NCBI GenBank assembly: GCA_033816765.1
Contig: CM066289.1
Coordinates: 4,154,001 to 4,218,000 of the forward strand
Direction: 5' to 3'
DNA from: Nothopassalora personata
Taxonomy: Eukaryota; Ascomycota; Dothideomycetes; Mycosphaerellales; Mycosphaerellaceae
DNA length: 64,000 nt
The translations under genes and the position numbers were made by a program. Positions within the stretch are counted from its first letter, which is position 1. Each line of letters opens with the position of its first letter. The notes below the pieces were generated by a model. It searched no databases, was not told the origin of the DNA, and was given only the letters and a program-made list of their open reading frames with translations. Shown here piece after piece: positions 1 through 13,565 of the stretch.

Positions 1-1601
1 CCTAGAGGTGGCCTTCTTAAGCGTGTTAATCTTAGGCTTAAGGCGCGGCATTTACTTTACGACTAAGCGGTGTAGCTAAGGTAAAGTAAGAGGGAAATCT
101 ATATATATAGCTTTCTATCCCTCCTTACTATCTACGATACTAGCAGCTTTATCGAGAATCCTCTAAAAGTCCCTAAACTTCCTAGGTTACTTTAGGTAAA
201 GCCCGTAAGCCTTATAGACCGCTTTCGCGACTACCTCTAGCAATCCCTAAAGGAGAAGGCGACTCCGGGAGCTGTTATCTAAATCCTTAGGTTTAATTAG
301 ATTACTTAAGGATACAAATAGGCGGATGAATTCCTTTACATCTTATTCTTTAGGCCTCTTACCTTGCTACGCCCTAACAATCTCCTTAAGATATTCCCGA
401 CTCCCTAACATCGAGTAGGCGTTAAACCTTAAGAACTCTAATAAGAACGCCCTCCTAAAACGTGCCTTATTAGTGAACTACCTAGGCAGTCTTATAACTA
501 CGCGCCGGATAGTAGTTTCGAAATTACGCTTAAACCTACCCTAGAAATTATCCTTCTTAATAGATGCCCGAGGCGGATACTAGTCTATTAGGTCGCTAAA
601 CCGCTCCTAGAACTTAGTAGCATTAGTGCTATTAAACAACGGATTCTTAGCACCTCCTAGAGGTAGAAAGCGAGGGCTAGCGTTTTCTATTGCTACTACT
701 AATCGTCTAAAGAGGGCAGTTATAGTATCTATTCCAATTGTGCTGTTCGTTCCTATACCTATACCTAATTTAGCGGCGCTAGTTCCGCTTCTCCCTTCTT
801 TACTAGATTTAGGTGTTTCTCCTTCCTCCGATTCCTCTATCCCCTTATAAGGGATAGAATCCCTATAGACCCCTTCCATTTTCGTAGGGTTTATAGGCTG
901 TTCGTAGCCTCTACCTATGTCGGCAAAGGTGCTAAGTTTTTCTAGTAATGTAGCCGTATCTATTGTTACGTAGTGCTTACTTTAGAATGCGCTAATACTA
1001 GTTGTTACTTAATAGGACCTTATAACCGTAATTGTTACTAAATACCTTAGACCTTAAGTGTTTTCGACCTTAGTCGACCTTAACCGTGAACCTTAACCTT
1101 GAACCTTAACCTTAAGTAATAACCTTAACCGTAAACCTTAGACCTTAAACTATAATTTTAACCTTATAAACTAGATACTAATACGCTACCGGGTGTACAC
1201 TTAACAACCCCCCTTATTAACTACTAAAATAATGTCTACTAACTACCCTATATAGGCCTGTCCGAGTTGTGGTGGTATAGAGCGGTGCTTACGTAAGCAG
1301 GGGTATTTACCGGTCCCGGGACCGGGAAATTAGGTTACGTAACGAGTAGCGTAGTAGCTAGATAAAACAAGACGATTAGTAGACCTAAACCCCTATGCCC
1401 TCTACTCGAGAGGTATAAATTGAATTGTTGCCTTAATGCCACGCTTATAATACTTAGCTACGTAGTATATATCTTTAACAGCTATACTAGGTCCTACTAG
1501 CTTACCTAAATGTCTAATTAAACCTAAATGAAATTAAGGCAAGTTAGACCTAAGGGACCCCCTCTAAACCTAAGGTTAATACAACCTATCAGTCGTTAAT
1601 A
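1..1601 (-). mobile_element. A-prime: inverted partial copy of gypsy element A
   Basis: This segment is the reverse complement of 6,405-8,004: position 1 pairs with 8,004, and an LTR copy occupies 1,230-1,601 against the LTR at 6,405-6,775. It therefore holds a 5' LTR, leader and the first part of gag of a second element A, running leftward out of the window. The distal 250 bp I compared base by base (1-254 against 7,751-8,004) are identical, RIP changes included; the LTR and leader differ at a few positions. The 90-residue gag ORF at 607-879 matches the one at 7,126-7,398 exactly. It appears to interrupt element E1, whose pol resumes at about 1,606. Confidence 0.9.
1230..1601 (-). repeat. 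LTR of element A-prime
   Basis: This is the 372 bp long terminal repeat copy. On the minus strand it starts TATTAACG (a RIP-altered TGTTAACG) and ends GACATTA. It is homologous to the LTRs at 6,405-6,775 and 24,443-24,813 and carries the palindrome core GGTCCCGGGACC near 1,310-1,325. Confidence 0.85.
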
Positions 1602-1605
1602 GTAG

Positions 1606-4600
1606 TAGCTATAGCTCGCCGTAGGGTCGATAGCGCCTCGCCTTCGAGGTCTAATAAGCCCTATAAATTCTAATATACTCCCTTATATCCTTACTAAGTA
1701 ATTCCTACTAGTAATAACGTCGTAGTAGCTCTTTAGTCTTTACCTTAATAAAGTGCCCTACTAGTAGGTCGTTATAATATATATAGAGTAGCTATGCTCT
1801 TACTACATAGTCTTCGGGTACTATAATCGCGTTTCCGCGATAGACTAACCCGTCTTTTATATACTAGTCCTTAGCGTCCCCTTCGCTAGGCGCCTACGAT
1901 AAGTATATAATGCACCTATCGTCTCTCCCCTATACGATTTTCATTAGTAGTGTAAGCAGTTTACCCTAGCCGCCCTACATTATTATAGCGTATACTCTTA
2001 CTAGTAGCGATTGGGTCCCCTACGGCTCGTAGGCTCCTACTACTATTATCGTCGCCTTATCCTATATCTTCTCGTAGGTAGCGGTTACGCGCCTTACTAT
2101 AGGCTCGTCCTCTCTTAATAGGGATTCCTTCTAGAAAGATAGCTTACTTTATAGCGTAGGAAGTAAGTTCGACGTCTACTACGCTACGCGTACGTAGTTA
2201 CTACGTCGCGATGGCGCATCGGCTAGGTTACTCTTCCCCGACCTATACTCTACTACGAAGTTGAAAGATTATAGAAACGTCGCTTATTAAGCTTACCTCC
2301 CGTTTAGCTACTTTACTATTATAAACCCCTATAGGTTCGTATAGTCGACTAGTACCTAAACCGTATATAATACGCCTTCGAGGTACGGTCGCTAATACTT
2401 AAATGCCTCTACTACTACTAGTAGCTCCTAGTTATAGGTCTTATAATTGTACTCGGTAGGTATTATCTTACGAGAATAGAAGGTAATTAGATACTACTTA
2501 GTCCTAAATAACTAAGAGATAATATCTATAATCGTAAAACCTAAGGCATCCGTTTTAACCCTCGTACGTAACGAAGGGTCGAAGTGCCTTAGGATAGGTA
2601 CTCCGAGGAACCTAGCTTTTAGCCGTTAGAACGCTTACTCCTCGTAAGCGGACTATATAAGAGGCCCTTACTTCTTACTATTCTTATATCCCTTAAGTAG
2701 GTCTATTAATAGCTTCGTAATCCTTAAGTACCCTTCGATAAAGCGCCTATAGAAGTTATAGAATCCTAGGAAGGATTAAACCTTATAAAAACTCGTAGGC
2801 GTAGGCTATTCCTCGATTACGGCTACCCTACTCCTATCTATCGATACGCCTACGATCCTTATAATAAACCCTAGGAACTCGGTACTCTCCTAGAAGAAGC
2901 TATACTTCTTTAGGTTTGTAAATAGAGCAAACTTCCGTAGCCTCTCTAGTACTACCCGTAAAGCTCGTACGTACTTCTTACGTATTACGCTATAGATAAG
3001 GATATTATCTAGGTAGACTACGTAGATATTATCTACTAACCTAGTAAGGGCCTTATTAATATACCCCTAAAAGGTAGCTAGTACGTTAGTTAATCTAAAA
3101 GGCATAACTAAGTACTCGTAGTAACCGTATCGCGTACGAAACGTAGTCTTCTACTCGTCTCCTTACTTAATAGGAATACGGTAGTAGGCATCCTATAGGT
3201 CGATTATAGTATAGAGCCTTATACCCTATAGCCTATCTAATATCTTACTAATTAGGGTTAGTAGGTATCGGTTCTTTACTATAATCTTATTTAGGCCTCT
3301 ATAATCTATATAGAGCCTAAGAGTACTATTCTTCTTTAGTACGAATAGGATAGGCGTACCCGCCTCGCTTACGGACCGCCTAATCTACCCCTTCTCTATT
3401 ACTTACGTAAGGTACTCCTTTAAGGCCTCTAGCTTAGTTAAGGACTAGTAGTATAGCGGCTTAAAAGGGGGTTTCTTTCCTTTAACGAGATTAATCGTAT
3501 ACTTAACCCCGACGAGCATCTCGCGCTTCGCCTACTTATTAGGTACGTATATATCTCGGAAGTCTATAAATTCTTTAGGCTACAAGGGACCCTCTCCTTC
3601 GAATACTACTATAGTAATAACCTATATACTTATCGCATAAACCCGCTTTAAGCTCTCGAGATCCTTAAGGAACTCGCGTACGTTACGCTACTAAATCGTA
3701 GGCGTCTCGGTACCGTAGTACTACTAGTTATCCTTATCGGCCTTTATAATCTAATTACGATACCGCTAGGGCCTACCTAAGATAACTAACGGCCTACCTA
3801 TAGGCGCTATATAGTAGATAGCGTTGCTTACGCGCTCTACTCCTATATCTTTAGCTAGTCGTACGCGAACCGTATAGGCGCCGTAGTAATATCCTTAGTC
3901 CTACGCGTACGACTCTAGATTTAGAAGCTTTATACTACTTATAGGCTATATCTAGTATCGGAGTATATACTCGTACGATACTAAGCTTAAATCTATACCG
4001 TTATCTAGAAGAAACGTAGCCTCGCGAAAGCCCTAATACGTCTCGATAGCGCCTCGTAAGTAATATACTAGACTCGTATCGACTTACCTTAAGTAGTCTA
4101 TATAGAAACTTAGACTTAGGAGCGACCCTTACCTAGTCCTCTACCTTTTCCCTATTCGCCCTTCTTAGTTAAAGCCTCGATAGTTTCTAACCTACGGACC
4201 GCTTACGCGTTACGGTCCTTCTATAGGTGTCTATTTTAGCACTCCGTCTTATAGTAACCCTTCTTACCGTAGCCGTAGTACTCTACCTTTAACTTCTAGC
4301 TAGTTAAAGACGAGCTACCGGCATCTCGCTACTAACTCGTACCCGAGGCGCCCGGTACTTAACTCTACTTCTATTACTTTAGGCGATCGGCCCGCTTATA
4401 TACGTCCTTAGCTTTACGCTTATAACGTATATACTACCCGCGGTCGTACCCTCCGCTACTACCTCGGCGCTTAGTACTTTCGATACGCGAGGCTAGGACT
4501 ACTAGGTCTTCTCTAGTCGTAGAGACATTATAGTAGCTAACGATAGCGGACCGTAAGCGAGGCGTAAGCTTTACTAGTAGGTACCGTATATATTACGCTT

Positions 4601-5521
4601 CCGAGTAGTTACCTAACTAGTCCTCTATAATATCTAGCTTAGTCGTAAACTATCGTACTATTTAGCTATCCTTCTACTTCGTAACCTCGTACTCTAATAT
4701 AATATTAAGTACGCGATTTATAGGATCGCCCTATATATTTCGATAGAACTCCTTAAAGTCCTAGTATATATACCCTACGAGATTAAAGACGCTATAGTTA
4801 GTATACTATTGCTTACTTACCTCTCTACTAAGGTATATAACCCTATATAGGACCTTTAATTTATCCGTCGTATATATAGTACCTAAGAGGGCGAAGATAA
4901 GTAAGAGCTCCCTAAGGAATACTCTTACCTTCCTTATCGAATCTCCTCTAAAAGGCGTCGGCTCTTTTAGACGCGGTCGAGTCGTATACGCTACGGCCGC
5001 GCCTTATACTAGAATATTATTATTAGTAGCTATAGAGATAGAGGTAGGGGTAGTAGTAGGGAGATAATCTTCTCTCCTCCCTCCTATCTACTCCGGAGGC
5101 GGTACGCTTATAGCGCGTAAGATCTCTAGCCGCTTAATCTCCCGCTATATCTCTTACTCTTTAATCTTAGCCCGTAAGGCCTCTCTTCTCGTAACTAAGG
5201 CTATACGACGCGCCTACTACTATACTCTAGGGCTTAGGGGGGGCGTAGGCGACTCGCCGTCGTACGCGTCGCAATCGGGCTCTATAGCGTATATAGATTA
5301 TAACGAGGGGAAGCTTTAGAACTATTAGGACCGCGAGGGTTATACAGGGATATCGTAATATATAGTACGCCTACAATCTTCTAATCGTAGATAAACTAAA
5401 GCTTACCTTCTTCTATAGACGCTATATACGTCTCTTAGTATACGTATACGCGTTACGTACGGCTTACTAAGCCGGGTATAGCCGCATTATATATAAGGGT
5501 TAGCTATAGGCTACCCTTATA
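1606..5521 (-). mobile_element. E1: truncated RIP-inactivated Ty3/gypsy element related to B
   Basis: On the minus strand this block is collinear with element B: 1,606-5,300 aligns with about 14,660-18,365 in the same orientation. From right to left it contains an LTR, a gag-type region (about 4,500-5,300), protease and reverse transcriptase/RNase H regions, and part of the integrase. The frames are full of TAG and TAA. The part equivalent to 13,566-14,650 of B, including the chromodomain and the second LTR, is missing from the window because A-prime abuts it at 1,601. I infer that A-prime inserted into E1 and that the rest of E1 lies to the left. Confidence 0.85.
5341..5521 (-). repeat. LTR of element E1
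   Basis: This 181 bp LTR starts TATACAGGGATATCG and ends GGCTACCCTTATA. It is nearly identical to the solo LTR at 60,036-60,216 and related to the 197 bp LTR of element B. In the minus-strand orientation of E1 it is the 5' LTR. Confidence 0.8.
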
Positions 5522-6404
5522 CTACTAGTCCTTTAAGTGTTATGTAAGTTAACGAAAGGGGTAGGGCTACTTATAGTTCGAAGAGCCTACCTAGTAATAA
5601 TTAGACTATTAATTACGTACGCGGCGTTAGTATAGTATAGGCTAGGTAAATAGAGCTTAAAGTAAATATACGACCTACTTAATAAGATCTAATACCGAGC
5701 CCTTATCTAAATAGTAGGAGCCTTTTAAACAATAGGTAAGGCTAGCCTAGAAATTAAGCTAGACGTTACGCCGCCGGACCTAGAAATTAAGTCGGTAGTT
5801 ATATAAACTTTATTCGTATTATATCTAAAGGCTATAGCTACTACCTTATTAAGGTAATACCGGACGGAGATAGACAATAGGTTATACTACTAGCTTACTA
5901 GAAAAGGGTATACCTTATACTAGGAGGCTAACTACTACTTAAGCTTAAATAAGCCTTCGTTAACTGTCCTTAGGGTATATACCTAAAGACTTTTATTTAA
6001 GACAAGATAGAAGCGGTAACGAGATAATACGACGCGTTAATTAAGCTACCTAGTATATATATATATATATACCGACGGCTCGCTTAAGAAAGATTAGAAG
6101 GGTAGCTAACTTAGATACTTAGTAGTAATGATAGATAAAACAATCTAGGAGTCTATACCGCTCGGTACGTAAATACACTTATTATCGTTCTATACCGAGG
6201 CGTACGGTATACTACTAGTACTAAAGACCGTTATAAGGCAAAACTTCATTAAACTAGTATATATCTATACGGACAATTAGGGCCTAGCGAAGTTAATTAC
6301 GAACGTAATAGTATTAATCGTATAAGGAGCAATAGCGGACTTTTACGTACTAAGATAAACTACCCTTTACCCGATTACTATCGTCTAGATACTAGGCTAT
6401 ATAG
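5522..6404 (+). mobile_element. LINE (Tad-like), left part: end of reverse transcriptase and start of RNase H
   Basis: Reading TAG/TAA as former Gln codons, the plus strand gives the C-terminal reverse transcriptase region of a non-LTR element (a LNKIQYRAL-type segment near 5,660-5,690) and then an RNase H domain. The RNase H shows TDGS near 6,070, SFYTEAYG near 6,195 and YTDNQG near 6,275, supplying the D, E and D catalytic positions. The domain stops at 6,404, exactly where the LTR of element A begins, and resumes at 24,818. The upstream LINE sequence is absent, cut off by E1. Confidence 0.75.
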
Positions 6405-6775
6405 TATTAACAACTAATGGGTTGTGTTAACCTTAGGTTTAGAGGGGGTCCCTTAGGTCTAACTTGCCTAAATTTCATTTAGGTTTCATTAGACATTTAG
6501 GTAAGCTAGTAGGACCTAGTATAGCTATTAAGATATATACTACGCAGTTGAGCATTGTAAGCGTAGCATTAAGGTAACAATTCAATTTATATCTCTCGAG
6601 TAGAGGGCATAGGGGTTTAGGTCCGCTAATCCTCTTGTTTTATCTAGCTACTACGCTGCTCGTTACGTGACCTAATTTCCCGGTCCCGGGACCGGTAAAT
6701 ACCTCTACTTACATAAGCGCCGCTCTATACTACTACAACTCGGACAGGCCTATATAGGGTAGTTAGTAGACATTA
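6405..6775 (+). repeat. 5' LTR of element A
   Basis: This 371 bp direct repeat of 24,443-24,813 carries the palindrome CCGGTCCCGGGACCGG at 6,680-6,695, next to a TTACGTGACC motif that reads TCACGTGACC in the 3' LTR (an E-box-like CACGTG). Confidence 0.88.
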
Positions 6776-9700
6776 TTTTAGTAGTTAATAAGGGGGGTTG
6801 TTAAGTGTACACCCGCCAGCGTATTAGTATCTAGTTTATAAGGTTAAAATCACGGTTTAAGGTCTAAGGTTTACGGTTAAGGTCATTACTTAAGGTTAAG
6901 GTTTAAGGTTAAGGTTTACGGTTAAGGTCGACTAAGGTCGAAAACACTTAAGGTCTAAGGTATTTAGTAACAATTACGGTTATAAGGTCCTATTAAGTAA
7001 CAACTAGTATTAGCGCATTCTAAAGTAAGCACTACGTAACAATAGATACGGCTACATTACTAGAAAAACTTAGCACCTTTGCCGACATAGGTAGAGGCTA
7101 CGAACAGCCTATAAACCCTACGAAAATGGAAGGGGTCTATAGGGATTCTATCCCTTATAAGGGGATAGAGGAATCGGAGGAAGGAGAAACACCTAAATCT
7201 AGTAAAGAAGGGAGAAGCGGAACTAGCGCCGCTAAATTAGGTATAGGTATAGGAACGAACAGCACAATTGGAATAGATACTATAACTGCCCTCTTTAGAC
7301 GATTAGTAGTAGCAATAGAAAACGCTAGCCCTCGCTTTCTACCTCTAGGAGGTGCTAAGAATCCGTTGTTTAATAGCACTAATGCTACTAAGTTCTAGGA
7401 GCGGTTTAGCGACCTAATAGACTAGTATCCGCCTCGGGCATCTATTAAGAAGGATAATTTCTAGGGTAGGTTTAAGCGTAATTTCGAAACTACTATCCGG
7501 CGCGTAGTTATAAGACTGCCTAGGTAGTTCACTAATAAGGCACGTTTTAGGAGGGCGTTCTTATTAGAGTTCTTAAGGTTTAACGCCTACTCGATGTTAG
7601 GGAGTCGGGAATATCTTAAGGAGATTGTTAGGGCGTAGCAAGGTAAGAGGCCTAAAGAATAAGATGTAAAGGAATTCATCCGCCTATTTGTATCCTTAAG
7701 TAATCTAATTAAACCTAAGGATTTAGATAACAGCTCCCGGAGTCGCCTTCTCCTTTAGGGATTGCTAGAGGTAGTCGCGAAAGCGGTCTATAAGGCTTAC
7801 GGGCTTTACCTAAAGTAACCTAGGAAGTTTAGGGACTTTTAGAGGATTCTCGATAAAGCTGCTAGTATCGTAGATAGTAAGGAGGGATAGAAAGCTATAT
7901 ATATAGATTTCCCTCTTACTTTACCTTAGCTACACCGCTTAGTCGTAAAGTAAATGCCGCGCCTTAAGCCTAAGATTAACACGCTTAAGAAGGCCACCTC
8001 TAGGACTATTATTAATAATAACCTAATCTAGAAGGTAGCTAAAATGAGCATACGTGCATACTAGCGCGGTCGCGTCGCGGACGCGGGTACCTTCTACCCG
8101 AGCGAGAATTAACGCTCTATATAACCGGAGAGGCACGACCTAGATACTAAACTGTAGGTTTACATAATATAGCGTCCCCTATCGCAGAATCGCGAATAGT
8201 CTAAAGCGATAGATAGTTATTGCTACAACTGTAGTAGCTCGAAGTACTAGGCTAGTAATTATAGGGCGATAAGGTCCTTAATATCTCGGGGCTACGTATA
8301 CCTCGCCCCGAACAACTAGTAGTATCTAGGGAAAGAAGGCGATCTACGTCCTACTAAGTTTAACTTTCGGAGGGACTATAGTAAACCGAAACTGCTCTAT
8401 ATGCTCCCTCTACTCGAAGAACATTATAGGCCGATCGAGTTTAATAACTAGTATAAGATTCCCGCACTACGTAAGTAATAGATAGGTAGGGACTATACTA
8501 AGGTAATAAAGGTCACGCCTCCTAATTATTCTAAGCCCCCTCCTAACTTTAGGCATTTAATAGAGTATAGCCCTTAGGACGTACGGTCTAGCTAAACGGA
8601 GAAGGCTACTAGTACATATTAGGTCTTATTCAGAGAAAGTGAAGTAGAGTAGGCGGTCGACTTAGGCGAGCTTAACGAGGTATCTACTTATCCTATGTAG
8701 TCTAATAAAGTAAAAGGGAAGGTACCCGTAGGCATTCTAAAGAATCCGCACCCGAGGACCCGGTCCTTAGCCTAGGATCTACGAGCCCGAGCTAAGGCTA
8801 CTAAGAAAGTTCGCCTACAATTAGAACAGGAGATCCGGTAAGCTAAGATTAACTAGTAGGAGGTTGAAATAATTAACGAAGTTAGTGCTTAAATAAGCGA
8901 AACTCAATTATTAGCTAAATCCGGGGTAACCCTAGGAAGGGGAAATAATGCCTAAGTAAGTAGATTAGGGAACGATGCTAATAAAGGACTGCCTAAGGAT
9001 ATGCCTATTAGTCCCGTAAACGCCCCCTTCGCATAAAGGAAGCGTATATAGAATGCTAAGACTATAAGGATTAATAACTACGTCCGACAATATAGTTTAG
9101 CTAGTAATAGTCCGGTTATAAAGGAAGAGGGTATTATCTACTCGATTAATTAGATCCTCTAGATAACGTTTCCTAATGTGAACGCCTAAGATTAGTTTCG
9201 ATATAGTCGCTAGTTCGAGGCTACCCTCTTTAGTCGCGTTACTAACACCCCCGCTCTTTAGGAGAAGCTCGCTATAGTACGACGTCTTATAGGAAAGGAC
9301 CCTAAGGTTCGCACTAGATAAGTAGTTACCTATAAAGATGAACCTAAGTATAATAAGGAGGTCTTCCGCGAAGATAGTTAGGCCTAGTATATCGGAGTAT
9401 ATTTAACTATACTTTACTTAAAGGGTGCGGTCCCTACTACTAAGCTATATAAGAACGTTAAGAAAATCGGGCTCTCTAGTGTTCTTAATAACTTTACTAT
9501 AGTCCCTAGTCCTTAGGTAGTAGCGGAGTTTAGGATAAATAAGAACTAGATTAGGTACCTAATTAATAAGGGTTCCGAGGTGAATATCATCGGCTAGAGG
9601 AACGCTTATAGGTTTAGGTTACTAGTAATGTCGAGTGCTTAGCTTACCTTTCGAGGTGCTAGAGGGCGGGCCTAGTTTAAAGGTATTATAGGCAATTTAG

Positions 9701-10049
9701 ATGTTTAGGTATTTAGGGTTTACTACTAAGTAGACATGTTTATCTCCTCGGATCTAAACTTACTAACAATCCTAGGACGTCCGTAGGCCCGTAAGGTGCG
9801 ACTTACGACCCGTAACTGCGATAATAGTTTATAGGAGGGGACTATTACTAGCCGTAAAGGTAAAAGTGTTATGTTTACTACCCTAGTTAGCTCGGACAGG
9901 TATAAGACCCTTTAAGAACTATTAAAAGCGTCAGGAAATAGAAGGGTAGGTTAAGTTACGGCGCTCAACCTACCGACTTACTAAAGCCGGATTTAATAAA
10001 ATCGGTAAGGTTCTCGTACTATCTCGGAGAAACCTCGGACTTTAATTTG

Positions 10050-10065
10050 CCGGTCCCGGGACCGG
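10050..10065. repeat. 16 bp palindrome inside element A pol
   Basis: CCGGTCCCGGGACCGG stands here between protease and reverse transcriptase and encodes PVPGPV in frame. Together with matching flanks (ATTTG before, TAAAT after) it was probably a longer perfect palindrome before RIP. The same palindrome recurs in the LTRs of A and at 20,471. Confidence 0.85.
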
Positions 10066-11992
10066 TAAATAGCTATAGTAAGGAAAACGGATACGACTAC
10101 GACACGACGTATCTATAGGAACCTAGTAAGGCTCTAACGCCTAGCAACTATTTAGCTTACTTATTAGGATTGCTTAGGACTACTAGAACAAAGGAACGAG
10201 TTATAGAAATTGGAATAGGCGCGTTCGAGGGAGATTCTATTACTAACGTTTATTTAGTTTAAGGGGATTAGCCCTCCGAGATCCTAAGGCAATCTATATT
10301 GAATGCTTAGGCACGGAAGTAATAAGTAGGCCAACATATAGCTAACATTAGGATACCGCAGGTCTTTACGATATATAAGCGTAAGGCGGATAAGAAGAAG
10401 CTAGTAGACGTAAGCGTTTACGAACGCCTAGAATCACGAGTTAAGGGAGATATAGAATAGAAGCGTAGGGTACTATACCTAGAATCTAAGATGCCTAAAG
10501 GATAAGGTCCGTTTAATAGGAAGTACTTAACTAAGAAATTCTTAAGTCTTAAGCGAGGTAGCCGGATTACTCTAGAACGACTTACCTTAATTAAGGTTAG
10601 TATTAAGCTATTGCTAATAGAAAGGGCCTTATTCGATAAGATACTCTACAACCAGGAGGTAGTCCTTACTTAGGATTTTAGTTACATAAGGTAAATTAGG
10701 CACGACGTTATGCTACCTTAGAAGATTAACACGGTCCCTTATAGGCTATAGTAGGCACGCCCTGTCCGGTTGCACCTAAGTCTTAGGGTAATTGTTAAGC
10801 GCATAATTAGAGCCCGGATTAAGAATAACATCCTAGAATACTTATAAGGGGCATATTCCAATAGCTAGTTCCTAGTCGTAAAGAAGGTTAATACCTCTAG
10901 AAGCGATGTGCCATATCGGTTAATTAACTTAGCTATACTCCTAAATAAGGTTACTATACGCGATGCTAACATTCCACCGGACACGGATAGCTTCTTAGAG
11001 GATTTTACCGGGTACCGAGTCGCTTCACTTATAGACCTGTTTTTAGGTTATGATTAGATCACTTTAGATAAGTCCTACCGGGACTTAATAGCCTTTATAA
11101 CCCCTCTTAGCCTAGTACGTAACACGACTCTACCTTAAGGAGCTACTAATTCAGTTACTTAGTTCGTGCGTACGGTAACAAAGATTCTACTTAATTATAT
11201 CTCGCATCGAGCGAAGCCGTTTCTCGATAATATCGGTATTAAGGGACTAACTAAGGATTATAGAAATGTAGAAGTAGAGCCTAGGTTAAGGAAATAGGTC
11301 GTTAAGCACATCGTTTCCCTAGATCTAGTTCTTACTAACCTAGAAAGAGCTAGTACGGTAGTTACTAGAGGCAAATCCTAATAGTTATACGAAAAGCTTA
11401 AGATTATTAGGTACGTTACTAGCCCGGATAGTTACTATCCTAACCTAAAGGTTATAGCTAAGATCCTAGATTAGCCTACGCCTACCTATATTAAGGAGGT
11501 CCGCACCTATGTAGGGCTATGTATGTACTTCCGGATATAGATTCCCTAGTTTATTATTATCGCTCGACTAATGTACAAACTGCTAAAGAAGGACGCCGAG
11601 TTCACCTAGATAGAAAATGAGCAGTTCTTAGAAGAGGAGGTTACTAGATATCTTATGTAGGCTCTAGCCTTAGTTACCCTCTACTACTTACCTAGTGCTA
11701 GGTCTATCTTTGTCTTAGTTAATGCTAGCGGCACTAGATAGGGATGTATCGTTTCTTAAGAATTAATAGATAGTACCCGACGGCGTTACCCGGTACGGTA
11801 TAAGAGCGGAATCTAGAACGCGTTAGAATCTAGATATAATGCTAGTAAGCGAGAATGCCTTAGGGTCCTTAAGGGGCTTAAGAAGATCTAGAGATATATT
11901 ACTAGCGTTAATTTTATCCTTAAGGTTAATGCTAAGACACTTATATAGTAGCTTAACCGGCCGGCTTCGGACCTACCGAACTCGGCAATAGC

Positions 11993-12189
11993 TGTTAAGG
12001 GAATGTCGCAATGTATAGCACGCCCACGACCTGTCAGTCGTAGATGAACTAATTCTTGCCTTTTGTTCAAGACGCATCGCGCGTCGTAAGGTGTACTTAT
12101 GCGTGTTACGTACGGCTTAGTAGCCGGTCGCGACCGCATGTTATATATAAGGCTACATATAGGGGTTAGCTACTAGGCTGCCCCTTACA
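11993..12189 (-). repeat. LTR of element B (element 3' side)
   Basis: This is a 197 bp LTR with the same length and near-identical sequence as 18,382-18,578. It keeps CpA sites that are TpA in the other copy, for example the terminal TTACA against TTATA, so the two LTRs differ in RIP damage. Confidence 0.9.
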
Positions 12190-12493
12190 ATTGCCTCCCC
12201 TCCCGTACGAGCTGTCCTTAGCTCGCTAGTTACTACGTAGAGGTTCCTACGTACTTCTAGAACTATAGTTGCTATACGGCCCACATACGGGTTACGTGCG
12301 TGTCGTTATGTAGGTGTAGGTGAGTGAGGCTTGGTTGCTATGCCGACGTAGCTAGTTAGGGGCATAAAACTCTAGCCTAACCTAGCCCTTTCTTAGCACG
12401 CTCCCTAGCTTATCACCTTCGCTACACTACTACTACGCACCCGTACCGTACTATTATCGTAAGCGCCTCGCTAGCATTATTATCTTTATTATT

Positions 12494-13360
12494 ATGTCTA
12501 CCGTGCCCTCCTCGCCGCTATTCTCTAGCCGCTCTGCCTCCTCTAGTAGTACTAGTAGCGATAGTACTACTAGCGCCGTAGAAGACGAGCGCCGCTAGGC
12601 GGCTCTAGTGCGCGACGCCCCTAGAACGCCTAGTGGTCGCAAGCGACTAGCATCACCCTCGTAGCTACTAACGCCCTCGCTAGCTACTAAGCTCTCGTAG
12701 AGAATTAACATATATATACGGTGCCTCCCGTACTTCGTTAGGGGTAAGTCTCTACGCGTGTCGCCTACGATTCGTATACTAACTACTTGCTAGACGAGGC
12801 CGATAACTGTAATAGTATTACTACCGGCGAGCTCCTAAAGAAGTATAGCCGCTGTAGGCGTAGTAAACACAGCTACGTGCCTAATACTAGCTACGCTATC
12901 GCCTCGCTAGTGAGCCGCCTACGCGCCGCACGGTCCTAGCGCGACTTCCTCACGGCTATAATAGGCTAGGCGCCTATAGACCTCTAGTAGTAGGAGCTAG
13001 TAGAGCAGATCCGCCTATGTGCCTAGCTAGGTAACGACATTAAGGAGGTAAGTCGCTACTTCGCTCGTGCGAGTCGACTACTACTCGCGGGAGAGGGCTC
13101 TAGTGCGTCCCCTGTGCTTCGGCTAACCCTTCCTATAGGCTATTAGGCAGTTTAATGCCTATAAGCATAAGCGTACCGGGGAGACCCGTATACGTGCCTC
13201 CGCCGCCGCCGCTACCACTGCCGCCGCCCCCGCCGCCGAAGCCCTCGCGCTCTAGTAGGAGCAGAACCGCGCCCTTAATAGGCTATTCGAACTCGGCCGC
13301 GCCGTAAGTCGCATGTTCCTCGCCTACGTGTACCCTACTAACCGTAGTCCCAGTTCCTAT
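12494..13360 (+). pseudogene. Antisense accessory ORF of element B (Cys-containing, helical, unknown function)
   Basis: On the strand opposite to gag-pol, an ATG at 12,494 opens a Ser-rich frame (MSTVPSSPLFSS) interrupted only by TAG. The coding look then continues in a second frame from about 12,760 (NCNSITTGELLKKYSRCRR, Cys residues followed by basic residues) and a third from about 13,150, rich in Ala, Gln and Arg with a helical FNAYKHKRTGETR-type segment. A GGTAAGT donor near 12,742 suggests that the frame changes are introns. I do not recognise the family. Similar Cys-cluster plus coiled-coil ORFs occur at about 34,700-35,214 and 62,708-63,257. Confidence 0.5.
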
Positions 13361-13565
13361 AGGCGTAGAACATCGATACTACCGCCGCCAACTAGGTATT
13401 CTTACCTAAGTCACTACGTAACGATAACTAAGGCGCTCGCCTTACACGCTACTCGCGGGCTCCTCGCCTACTACTACTCTACGTAGCCCCTAGTGGGCGC
13501 GCTACTCTTTAGCTTTTGTTTTGTTTATAGTTAAGAAAAGTTTTGTTTATGCTCTAGTACTAGTC

